From positions 1-9,799 of the forward strand of contig DQTK01000126.1 of the NCBI GenBank assembly GCA_015662815.1: a DNA stretch of 9,799 nt. Reading direction: 5' to 3'. Under the pieces are notes generated by a model. That model was not told where the DNA came from. It searched no databases and saw nothing but the letters and a program-made list of their open reading frames with translations. Source of the stretch: Aquifex aeolicus. Its GTDB lineage: Bacteria > Aquificota > Aquificia > Aquificales > Aquificaceae. The position numbers were made by a program, and so were the translations under genes. This document shows, piece after piece, positions 1 to 6,670 of this stretch; positions within the stretch are counted from its first letter, which is position 1, and the number at the start of each line of letters is the position of its first letter.

Positions 1-7
1 ACCTCTC
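1..7 (-). promoter_or_regulatory. Possible ribosome binding site of a gene beyond the left edge
   Basis: Read on the minus strand, the last seven bases of the window are GAGAGGT, seven bases after the Argonaute stop codon (TAA at 17-15). The Argonaute and methylase genes in this operon are preceded by similar purine runs 4-5 bases before their starts. A further co-transcribed gene could therefore begin within about ten bases outside the window. This rests on one short motif in AT-rich DNA, so confidence is low. Confidence 0.3.
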
Positions 8-14
8 AATATAA

Positions 15-2468
15 TTAAAGGAAATAAAGAAAACCTTCCTTTAAGAACTTTGGTTCTAATTTCCATCCACGCTTTAAAGCTTTCACCAGCTTGTCCGCAT
101 AGTAAATTGGTCCGGGAAGTTTTAAATTGCTCGGACGTCCTATAGTAGAATAATTTAGGAGAGTCAACTTATAAATTAATAAAATATCATAATCGGTTAA
201 ATCCTTATAGGTAAACCCATTTTCGTCTATTTCTACTTTTTGAGATATTTTTAACATTCTAGGATATCCCCTTCTCGGACTGTGAGGTTTTAATAAACAA
301 AAATCTCCTACTTTTATACTTAAATGTTTATCATTTCCTTTTTCTAACCATTGATAAACTGTATGCTTTCTTACATCTATCATAGTTATCTTACACTTTT
401 TGCTTTTTGTAAACTCTACAAGTTGCTTAAGTTCTTCGGGTTGTATTTTCCCATCTCTAAGAATCAGTATCTTTTTGTTAGAAAAGTCCATATTGTAATC
501 TGCATCTATATGAATCTCTTCTAATAGTGCCTTTATTCTTACTGTCTCCCTGCGGGCAGGATTTAATTTTTCTATAGGAATTATGTTTTTCAATCTGCCA
601 TTTGAATCATGTACAGTTGTGCATCCCGCCACCCTTCCTGTATAAGCTTCTGCGAGTCCTGTATCTATTCCCAAAATGTAGTCATAATAAACCTTTTCTT
701 CAAGGGCAAAAAACTTAATACCTAATTTTCCGAAGAGATTATAAACTATATTTGATAAAGCAAATTTTATTTTGTTCTTATTTGTATAGGTATCTATTAA
801 AAAGTTTTGACTTAGTATGTTATTTAGAAATAAGTTTCTTTTTAAAGGTATATAGTAATCAAAATCCTCATGTTCTTCTACAAAATCATCCTGACTTCCA
901 AAGATAAAGGCAAAGCCAAGCTCTTTTTCTGATAATTCTTTTTTTCCTTTTTTTAACAATTGTCCTAATTCCCTTACGGTTTTGTCAATTCCTTCAGAGC
1001 TTTTTTTAAATAAAAATTCAAACCTATTTGTTTCAGGATTTTTTATAAACTTTAATCTTGGTATTTTATTAAACCCCTCCGAAGCCTCCCTAATAACCCT
1101 ATACACATCAGCAATTAAAAGAAGAAAGTTTTTAATCATGTCAATATCACTTGAAGGATTTCCTGATTCCACTAACAGAAATGTACCTATTTCGTCTAAT
1201 TTTTGTAAATACTCAGGGACATATTCAGGGATAGGAATATCAACGATTAATTCTTTTTTCTTCTTTCCTCTTAAATCTTCCAATTTATGTATCCAGCTAA
1301 ATAAATCTGCAGTATTTTCTATAGTTCGTTTTTGTGGTTTTCCGACAACCTTACATTTTATTATTTCCTTCCCTTGTTTATCTTTCTTATCTTTCCCTAA
1401 ATAAAGCTTTGCTTTAACAAAGTTAACCTTTAATTTTCCTTTTCTATGATTGTCAAGTTCTTTGAAACTTATATCCTCATAATTTAACTCTAAGTATGGT
1501 ATTTTATCGTATATTTTATAGATAATCTCATATTTGTTCCGAAATAAAACGCTTTCATAAACCTTTTGTATTTTTTTACTTTCGTTCTCTGAAGCAAGCA
1601 CAGGATTATATGCAGGAATACAGTATTGAGGTAAGAAATAAAGAGGATTTCTCATATCCGTAGATGAAACACCCACAATAATCGGCTGATTTTCGTCAAA
1701 GTCTTCAAATTTGGCTATCTCCTTTAGCTCTCCATATGTTGTATTTCTTTTTTCTTGGGGATAATATTTCAGGTCTTCAAAGGAGAATCCTGAATTCTTC
1801 GCTTCATCTTTGCTTTGTATGTATGTGAGTAAATAACTTCTTTCGTTTTCTTCTTTCAAATCAGGAACATACCTAAACCAAATCTTAATATCCTTTGACT
1901 TATCAGGAAACCAGCAAAGAGTCTTTAACTTCTCTAAATCTCTTCCTATAAAATCCCATAAGTTTTTATTCGCTAAGATTCTTAACTTTACATTAAAAGC
2001 TACATAAAAAGCATCATTTATATGTTCTACATTTATTCTTTCCGGGATTATAGATAAGTTCCATCTTCCTGTCCTTTTCTTTTCTTTACCTAAAAATTGA
2101 TGTTGTATTTCCTTAATAATCCTATTAATATCCATTTTAACACTATTTCTAATGTAAGTTTTTAAAATCTGGTTACGAAAGGAAGATTCAAGCTCACTAA
2201 GTTTGATAGTTTTCTCTAATTTAAGGTTTAAATTCTCTTTCATGTTTTTAGAAATAAAGTCTATTTCTTTATAAGAGTAAAGTTTGCGGTTTTGCGTATC
2301 CATAAATCCATATATATTTTCTAAACGCTTATAAAATGAGGTTAGTTTACTACTATCCAATATATTAGCTGAAATGTTATAAACGTATATTTTTTCAGGT
2401 ATGCTTAATTGTTCTAAATTAACCCTAAAAATGTTAAGTTTTAGAGAGGAATTATTCCTTCCTTTCAT
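15..2468 (-). CDS. ago: Long-A prokaryotic Argonaute, catalytically complete
   Basis: An 817-residue guide-directed nuclease predicted to use a short 5'-phosphorylated guide to cut a complementary strand, acting in the cytoplasm. Apparent order: N and L1 (about 1-165), PAZ (about 165-285, ending FLPQYCIP), L2 (about 290-400), MID (about 405-590), PIWI (590-817). The MID pocket shows Y539, K543, Q554 and K581, the YK-type set spaced as in Aquifex aeolicus Ago. The PIWI tetrad is D602 (LGIDTG), E641 (glutamate finger, RRET), D672 (LRDGK) and D792 (YYADK). The D602-E641 distance of 39 equals the D502-E541 spacing I recall for the Aquifex protein. The C-terminus ends YFL, like YWL there, so the carboxylate probably helps bind the guide phosphate. 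It is about 110 residues longer than the Aquifex protein, with roughly 100 of these before PIWI. The ATG follows AGGAGGT by five bases. Last gene visible in the methylase/HEPN/MNT operon. The gene is more AT-rich than glmU or lpxA, hinting at transfer. DNA or RNA target preference cannot be read from sequence. Confidence 0.95.
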   Translation of the reverse strand: MKGRNNSSLKLNIFRVNLEQLSIPEKIYVYNISANILDSSKLTSFYKRLENIYGFMDTQNRKLYSYKEIDFISKNMKENLNLKLEKTIKLSELESSFRNQILKTYIRNSVKMDINRIIKEIQHQFLGKEKKRTGRWNLSIIPERINVEHINDAFYVAFNVKLRILANKNLWDFIGRDLEKLKTLCWFPDKSKDIKIWFRYVPDLKEENERSYLLTYIQSKDEAKNSGFSFEDLKYYPQEKRNTTYGELKEIAKFEDFDENQPIIVGVSSTDMRNPLYFLPQYCIPAYNPVLASENESKKIQKVYESVLFRNKYEIIYKIYDKIPYLELNYEDISFKELDNHRKGKLKVNFVKAKLYLGKDKKDKQGKEIIKCKVVGKPQKRTIENTADLFSWIHKLEDLRGKKKKELIVDIPIPEYVPEYLQKLDEIGTFLLVESGNPSSDIDMIKNFLLLIADVYRVIREASEGFNKIPRLKFIKNPETNRFEFLFKKSSEGIDKTVRELGQLLKKGKKELSEKELGFAFIFGSQDDFVEEHEDFDYYIPLKRNLFLNNILSQNFLIDTYTNKNKIKFALSNIVYNLFGKLGIKFFALEEKVYYDYILGIDTGLAEAYTGRVAGCTTVHDSNGRLKNIIPIEKLNPARRETVRIKALLEEIHIDADYNMDFSNKKILILRDGKIQPEELKQLVEFTKSKKCKITMIDVRKHTVYQWLEKGNDKHLSIKVGDFCLLKPHSPRRGYPRMLKISQKVEIDENGFTYKDLTDYDILLIYKLTLLNYSTIGRPSNLKLPGPIYYADKLVKALKRGWKLEPKFLKEGFLYFL

Positions 2469-2473
2469 TACTT

Positions 2474-2480
2474 ACCTCCT
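2474..2480 (-). promoter_or_regulatory. Strong Shine-Dalgarno of the Argonaute gene
   Basis: The minus strand reads AGGAGGT, five bases before the Argonaute ATG. It overlaps the TAG stop codon of the preceding nucleotidyltransferase gene. This fixes the Argonaute start and suggests that ribosomes finishing the upstream gene can reinitiate here. Confidence 0.8.
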
Positions 2481-2784
2481 AAACCAACCTCACCCCCGTC
2501 CTTTTGGCAATTAAACTAATCTCGTCTTTAGAATCAAAAGGTTTGATAATTACGTCTATTTTTTGCTCTCCTATTTTTTCCTCAAGTTTTACTAAAAACT
2601 TCAGCTTCTTTCTTAATATGTCCTCTTCCATTTCGGTTTCCACGTATAGGTCTATATCTCCGCCCCTTTTGTCTAAATCAACCCTTGAACCGAAAAGCCA
2701 AACCTTTACATTTTCTCCGAAAACCTCTTTAGCCGTCTCAGCAATAGCTTTTATCTCCTCCTCGGAAAGCCTCACCTTAAGCAT
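2479..2784 (-). CDS. mntA: Minimal nucleotidyltransferase (MNT) antitoxin, MntA-like
   Basis: A 101-residue single-domain polymerase-beta-fold nucleotidyltransferase. The signature is complete: LFGS at 30-33 (G32, S33), nine residues, then D43-I-D45 (the metal-binding DxD), and a third acidic residue D77 in KIDVII. In characterised HepT/MntA pairs the MNT partner neutralises the HEPN toxin by transferring AMP units onto the Tyr of its RX4HXY motif, and that Tyr is present in the gene just upstream. Toxin-before-antitoxin order is the usual one for this family. The ATG overlaps the end of the HEPN gene by eight bases and follows GAGGAG at a normal distance, so translation is probably coupled. 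The gene ends inside the Shine-Dalgarno of the Argonaute gene. Family membership is clear. The antitoxin role is inferred from pairing and motifs. Confidence 0.9.
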   Translation of the reverse strand: MLKVRLSEEEIKAIAETAKEVFGENVKVWLFGSRVDLDKRGGDIDLYVETEMEEDILRKKLKFLVKLEEKIGEQKIDVIIKPFDSKDEISLIAKRTGVRLV

Positions 2785-3220
2785 TTATAAGCTCCTCTAC
2801 TTTTTCTATTACTTTCTCAATAGTTTTAACCTTCTCAATTGCCAGCTCAACCGCTTTCAGTTTTAACTCCGTTTCCCAAGGATATATATGGACAAATTCA
2901 TTTCTTAATTTCCTTATTTCCTTCCATTCCTCCGCTGAAGGGATAACTTTATACTTTTCAAGTGTGTTCAAGATGTCTATAAAAGTAGCTTCAGTATATT
3001 CCTTTCCCGTCAAATACTCATAAACCAGTGGGAAAAGTTTCTCACTTACCGAACTCTGAAGTTTTATAAATCTAAAAATAAAAGCATCCAAGAGAATTAT
3101 GTAATCCTTTTCTTCAAGGAACTTTTTATTTAAACCTTTCTCTAAAATTTTTCCGATGTCATATATTACATACTCAAGATGTCCTTTTACCTCCATTAAA
3201 ACCAGTTTTATATCCTTCAA
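2777..3220 (-). CDS. hepT: HEPN-domain RNase toxin, HepT-like
   Basis: A 147-residue all-helical protein, the toxin half of a HEPN/MNT pair. The HEPN catalytic motif is intact near the C-terminus: R106-N-E-F-V-H111, followed by I and Y113, giving RX4HXY. In the studied family members R and H form the RNase active site of a dimer and the Tyr is the AMPylation site used by the MNT partner. The start is TTG at 3220-3218, overlapping the methylase stop TGA by four bases. I prefer it over the ATG nine codons in because a GGAGGA sequence sits six bases upstream of TTG, while the ATG has only a distant AAGGA. The next gene overlaps it and is the expected antitoxin. Substrates of such toxins have included mRNA or tRNA, and which one applies here is not visible. 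An alternative is that it works as a regulatory or scaffold part of the Argonaute/methylase system. Confidence 0.88.
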   Translation of the reverse strand: MKDIKLVLMEVKGHLEYVIYDIGKILEKGLNKKFLEEKDYIILLDAFIFRFIKLQSSVSEKLFPLVYEYLTGKEYTEATFIDILNTLEKYKVIPSAEEWKEIRKLRNEFVHIYPWETELKLKAVELAIEKVKTIEKVIEKVEELINA

Positions 3221-4992
3221 ACTATTTCCTCCGAAACCTTAAGAACTTCTTTTATATACTCCCTAACCTTCCCAAACCTTTCCGTGTATTCCCTATTAAG
3301 AGCTTCCAATTTCTTAAATTCCTCTTCAAGGTTTATTTTTTCCTCCTCCTCGTTCGGAGAGACATACAGAGAAACATTTAGGTTAAAGTCATTCTTTTCT
3401 ATGTCGTTTATGTGGACTACACGGGAAAAGCCTTCCACCTCTTTAAATTCTCTGTAGACTTCCGCAATCTTCTTAATATTTTCCTCCGAAAGCTTATTAA
3501 GCTTTTTCTCTTCCGGGTGAGGTATGTATTCCTTACTTGCATTTATAAAGAGTATTTTTTCTTTTCTCTCTTCGGGTTTTTCTTTGCTCAAAATAATTAT
3601 TACTCCGGGCGCTTGGGTGTTGTAAAAGATTTTTTCAGGCAGGAGTATAACGCAATCTATTAAATCCTCCTTTATAAATTTTGCCCTTATAGTTTTTTCC
3701 CTTCCTCCTCTAAAGAGTGCCCCGCTGTCTATCACAATTCCCGCCTTCTTTCTTGTATAGTAGTTAATAAGCTGTATCCAAGCCCAGTCCGCAGATTGGT
3801 CTGTTGTATATCCAAATTCAAAAATCTCCCTGTGTTTCGGATTCTGCTTTAAAGTTGTTTCGTTATAAAGCTTTTTCTGATTCCACGGGGGATTTGCCAC
3901 CACTTTGTCCGCTTTCCCATCTTCATAAAACTCTCTCTTAATAAATTCCTCAAACTTGGAATTTAAAAGGGAATCTCCGATAAACACTTTTGTGTTTTTA
4001 ATACCGTGCAGTATAAAGTTAAGCTCAGCCAGTACCGCAGTAACTTCATTCCTTTCCTGCCCTATGAGTGTTATGTTAGAGTTTTCATCTTTATTCTTTG
4101 CGTAAATGTTCTGTTCTATGAGCATAGAAGCAGAACCGCATGCAGGGTCTAAAATAACCTCCTCACCTCGAGGTTCTATTAAGTTAGCAAGCAACCTACT
4201 CACTTCAACGGGTGTATAGACTTCTCCTTCTTTTGCCTTCAAAGGAGCAAAGTAGTAAAGAATCCATTCATAGGCATCTCCAAGAATGTCATATTCAGAT
4301 TCTGACAAATCTAACCTTGAGAATAAGTTAATAAGTCTCTTGACTATTATACTGTTTTCTCCCTCAAACAGGGTAGGAAGTCCCGTTCTTTTAATGAGTT
4401 CATCAAGCTTATTCAATTTTTCCCTGTTAAGTTCAACTATGCGGTTGAGCGCATTAATGAATTCCGTAGGTTCATTTTTTACCTCATGCCACACTAAAAG
4501 CCTTTTATTATCTGTATCGTATAACTTTAAAATTCTTATGTTTGCAATTCTATAAAGTTTCTCTCCCTTGGTATTTGGTCTTTCCTTCTCAAGTTTTCTA
4601 ACTTCAAGCAGATACTTATCACTTATAGCCTTATAAAAAAGGAAAAGGAGTAAAACTTTGTAATCAACTGCTGTCCTGATTATATCCGCACCTTCCTTAA
4701 GAAGATTTATAAGCTCATCTTTTCCTAATCCCGTTTTTCCAAAAACGGTACTTTCTTTTAACCTGTAAATCTTTTTTCTTTTGTCTTTTTCAGAAGGTTT
4801 TTTCTCTAAAAGTCCTGCTCTTTCAAGTTCTGAAAGAACTTCCTTCTTATTAGCAAACTTAACACCCAAGTTTCTAGAAGCAGATTCCAAAACTTCTGCA
4901 GCTTCTTCAAAAGTAAAAGGATTAGTGTTAAACTTTTCAATTAATACAAGGTAAGCTTTTCGGAACTGAGGCTCAAGATTACTTAAACCCAT
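3217..4992 (-). CDS. hsdM: HsdM-type N6-adenine DNA methyltransferase with N-terminal winged helix
   Basis: A 591-residue SAM-dependent DNA methylase of the N-6_Mtase (type I HsdM) family, expected to methylate adenine N6. SAM-binding motif I is DPACGSASM (282-290) and catalytic motif IV is NPPW (367-370). YTP (259-261) precedes the catalytic domain, as is usual in HsdM. Residues about 90-230 resemble the helical HsdM N-terminal domain. Residues about 1-80 add a winged-helix-like segment (FTFEEAAEVLE..., LLEKK, IYRL) not typical of HsdM. The charged tail (about 545-590) may form a coiled coil, the usual contact with HsdS. No HsdS or HsdR is seen in the window, so target specificity is unexplained: either the partners lie beyond the left edge or the winged helix supplies DNA contact. 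The ATG at 4992 follows GAGGGG by four bases. First gene of the four-gene operon. The stop overlaps the HEPN start in a TTGA junction. The methylase activity call is firm, the restriction context is not. Confidence 0.92.
   Translation of the reverse strand: MGLSNLEPQFRKAYLVLIEKFNTNPFTFEEAAEVLESASRNLGVKFANKKEVLSELERAGLLEKKPSEKDKRKKIYRLKESTVFGKTGLGKDELINLLKEGADIIRTAVDYKVLLLFLFYKAISDKYLLEVRKLEKERPNTKGEKLYRIANIRILKLYDTDNKRLLVWHEVKNEPTEFINALNRIVELNREKLNKLDELIKRTGLPTLFEGENSIIVKRLINLFSRLDLSESEYDILGDAYEWILYYFAPLKAKEGEVYTPVEVSRLLANLIEPRGEEVILDPACGSASMLIEQNIYAKNKDENSNITLIGQERNEVTAVLAELNFILHGIKNTKVFIGDSLLNSKFEEFIKREFYEDGKADKVVANPPWNQKKLYNETTLKQNPKHREIFEFGYTTDQSADWAWIQLINYYTRKKAGIVIDSGALFRGGREKTIRAKFIKEDLIDCVILLPEKIFYNTQAPGVIIILSKEKPEERKEKILFINASKEYIPHPEEKKLNKLSEENIKKIAEVYREFKEVEGFSRVVHINDIEKNDFNLNVSLYVSPNEEEEKINLEEEFKKLEALNREYTERFGKVREYIKEVLKVSEEIV
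3227..3232 (-). promoter_or_regulatory. Shine-Dalgarno deciding the TTG start of the HEPN gene
   Basis: The minus strand reads GGAGGA, inside the end of the methylase gene and six bases before TTG at 3220. This spacing favours TTG over the downstream ATG at 3196. The rare start codon may hold toxin synthesis low relative to the ATG-started antitoxin. Confidence 0.7.
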
Positions 4993-5008
4993 TTAACCCC
5001 TCTATTAA

Positions 5009-5032
5009 GTAGTTATATATTTTTATCACTAC
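5009..5032. promoter_or_regulatory. Operator-like imperfect dyad in the leader of the methylase operon
   Basis: On the plus strand GTAGTTATA (5009-5017) and TATCACTAC (5024-5032) form an inverted repeat matching at eight of nine positions, around a six-base AT centre. The flanking bases AA and CTT extend the symmetry loosely. It lies between the candidate -10 box and the methylase start codon, covering the expected transcript start. A dimeric repressor bound here would block initiation, or the RNA could form a weak hairpin before the ribosome site. A plausible binder is the winged helix of the methylase or the MNT/HEPN complex. That is inference. Confidence 0.4.
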
Positions 5033-5037
5033 CTTTT

Positions 5038-5066
5038 AGTGTATACCCGAATTTGAAAAAAGTCAA
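5038..5066 (-). promoter_or_regulatory. Sigma-70-like promoter candidate for the methylase/HEPN/MNT/ago operon
   Basis: The minus strand carries TTGACT (5066-5061), a 17-base spacer, and TACACT (5043-5038). The -35 matches the consensus at five of six positions and the -10 at four of six. Transcription would begin near 5031, about 40 bases before the methylase ATG. It is the best match I found in the spacer. Read-through from glmU remains possible. Confidence 0.5.
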
Positions 5067-5124
5067 GAGGAAATAGGATAAAGCAATAAGAATGAAACTA
5101 AGGAGAAACAAAGGGTTATATTGG

Positions 5125-5185
5125 TTTGACAAAGCTTGTATGTTTTGGCTAAACTTCCTGTTGTAAATCCTACGTTTGTGTCAAA
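5125..5185. repeat. Seven-base inverted repeat around a 47-base centre
   Basis: TTTGACA (5125-5131) and TGTCAAA (5179-5185) are exact reverse complements, separated by 47 bases, in the spacer downstream of glmU. The arms could be paired binding sites or the base of a weak stem. Such a short repeat in AT-rich DNA may be chance. Confidence 0.2.
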
Positions 5186-5217
5186 TGTCTAAGTATGACT
5201 ATAGAACTTTAAATTTC

Positions 5218-6657
5218 TCATTCTTCTTTTTCTATGCTTTCTTTTTCCCCCTCTTCAGATTTTTTAAACGGTCTCAGAAGCTTTTTCCCTTTTTTGGGAA
5301 TTATTTTTAGCTCAGGACGAGAAACCGCAAGGGATTCTTCGGGTATATCTTTATTCACCACGGAACCACCGGCAATATAGGCAAAACCTCCCAACTTTAT
5401 GGGAGCTATTAACAGGGAATTGCTTCCGATGAATGCGTTTTTCCCGACATAACTGGTGTGTTTATTTCTTCCATCGTAATTTGCAAAGACTACACCCGCT
5501 CCTACATTTACATCTTCCTCTATAGCTGCATCTCCAATGTAAGAAAGGTGTTTAGCTTTAGTATTTTTACCAACTTTGCTCTTTTTTACCTCTACGAAGT
5601 TTCCGATTTCAGCCAATTCACCGATTTCTGACCCATTTCTTACTCTTGCAAAGGGTCCTATAACGGCTCCCTTTTTTATCTCGGAATTTTCTATAATTGA
5701 ATACTCTCTTATCCGAACATTTTCTTCAATGACCGAGTCTTTAATTACGCTTCCCTTTCCTATTATTGCTCCTTTTTTTACCTTTGTTTTTCCTTTAAGA
5801 ATTACATCCGGGAATATTTCAACATCTTTTTCCAGATTAACATCCGGTTCTATCCATACGGTTTCTGGAAAATGCACGGTAATACCCTTTTCTGTCCAAA
5901 ACTTTACGATTTTCAACTTTATTAGATTTTCAACGAGTGCTAAATCCCACCTTGTATTTACACCCATAGCTTCATAGGGCTCTTTGACCATAAAACTTCT
6001 TACCTCATAACCTTTGTCCGTCATGTATTTGATAACATCGGTAAGGTATAACTCACCTGTAACTTCACTGGGTTTTATACTGTAGAGTGCTTCGAGCAAA
6101 TGGGGAGCGTAAAATATATATGTTCCTGCATTTATTTCTTTTATAGCTTTTTCTTCAATTGAAGCGTCTTTTTCCTCAACAATTCTTAAAATCCTATCGC
6201 TTCCTTCTTCCTTTATAACTCTACCGTATCCCGTTGGGTCAGGAAGATATGCAGTTAATACTACTCCACTTAGCTTTATACCTTCATAAGCCTGAACCAT
6301 GTGAATAAACTGCTGCATATTTCTTATGGTTTCTCCGCTCACAAGGGGACTATCTCCGTTTATTATCAATACATATCCATCGTATAAGGCAAAGAAATCT
6401 TTCGCGGAAAGAACAGCATTTGCAGTTCCACCCTTGGGGTTTTTTTGAATAAAGAACCTCAAGCTTTCATCTTTGAAAATTGACATTACTTCTTCAGCTT
6501 TGTGTCCTACTACTACGCATACGTCTTCTATTCTTCCGTTTTTCACATTTGTAAGAACGTACCAGAGTATGGGTTTGCCCAGAATTTCATGGAGAACTTT
6601 CGGTTTATCACTTTTAAATCTCGTTCCGAGACCGGCAGCAAGAATAATAGCTCTCAT
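5218..6657 (-). CDS. glmU: Bifunctional GlmU: GlcN-1-P acetyltransferase / GlcNAc-1-P uridyltransferase
   Basis: This cytoplasmic enzyme makes UDP-GlcNAc, the precursor of peptidoglycan and lipid A. The start chosen is ATG at 6657 (479 residues), because GlmU proteins begin directly at M-x-x-IILAAG. An upstream GTG at 6696 would add 13 atypical residues and overlap lpxA by 26 bases. The uridyltransferase half (about 1-235) has LAAGLGTRF, KPK (K20), GD (D102) and GVN (N234). The acetyltransferase half (about 260-450) is a left-handed beta-helix of hexapeptide repeats with R340, K358, catalytic H370, Y373, N384, N393 and K399. All these sit seven residues beyond their E. coli counterparts (H363 and so on), so both activities should be intact. 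The metal-site segment is NGDSPL instead of E. coli YGDVPL. The tail after about 450 is rich in Lys and Glu and unstructured-looking. It lies 13 bases after lpxA, and I see no good Shine-Dalgarno at the usual distance, so translational coupling to lpxA is likely. Confidence 0.97.
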   Translation of the reverse strand: MRAIILAAGLGTRFKSDKPKVLHEILGKPILWYVLTNVKNGRIEDVCVVVGHKAEEVMSIFKDESLRFFIQKNPKGGTANAVLSAKDFFALYDGYVLIINGDSPLVSGETIRNMQQFIHMVQAYEGIKLSGVVLTAYLPDPTGYGRVIKEEGSDRILRIVEEKDASIEEKAIKEINAGTYIFYAPHLLEALYSIKPSEVTGELYLTDVIKYMTDKGYEVRSFMVKEPYEAMGVNTRWDLALVENLIKLKIVKFWTEKGITVHFPETVWIEPDVNLEKDVEIFPDVILKGKTKVKKGAIIGKGSVIKDSVIEENVRIREYSIIENSEIKKGAVIGPFARVRNGSEIGELAEIGNFVEVKKSKVGKNTKAKHLSYIGDAAIEEDVNVGAGVVFANYDGRNKHTSYVGKNAFIGSNSLLIAPIKLGGFAYIAGGSVVNKDIPEESLAVSRPELKIIPKKGKKLLRPFKKSEEGEKESIEKEE

Positions 6658-6670
6658 TTGATTAATCTTA

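Larger units (their letters stand above)
4993..5217. other. Gene-free spacer between the glmU block and the methylase operon
   Basis: This 225-base spacer separates the housekeeping block from the methylase/HEPN/MNT/Argonaute genes. It contains a Shine-Dalgarno (GAGGGG at 5002-4997, minus strand), an operator-like dyad, a promoter candidate and a loose seven-base inverted repeat. I see no GC-rich hairpin followed by a T run after the glmU stop, so no intrinsic terminator can be called. No convincing open reading frame or tRNA is present. Confidence 0.7.

Noticed and set aside
982..1404. Plus-strand frame of 140 residues inside the Argonaute gene
   Set aside because: It is antisense to a strongly conserved coding gene, is Ser/Phe-rich low-complexity in translation, and shows no recognisable domain.
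15..2468. PIWI-RE or short (PAZ-lacking) Argonaute
   Set aside because: The protein has a PAZ-like region ending FLPQYCIP, the YK-type MID pocket and a full DEDD tetrad, which fit a long-A Argonaute.
2504..2866. Plus-strand frame of 120 residues antisense to MNT and HEPN
   Set aside because: It is a shadow of the two real genes, with Ser/Phe/Leu-rich composition and no family signature.
5125..5150. Plus-strand promoter TTGACA-18-TAAACT in the spacer
   Set aside because: No plus-strand gene follows it; it points into the 3' end of glmU and may be chance in AT-rich DNA.
5160..5220. Intrinsic terminator after glmU
   Set aside because: No GC-rich stem followed by a T run is present on the minus strand in this stretch.
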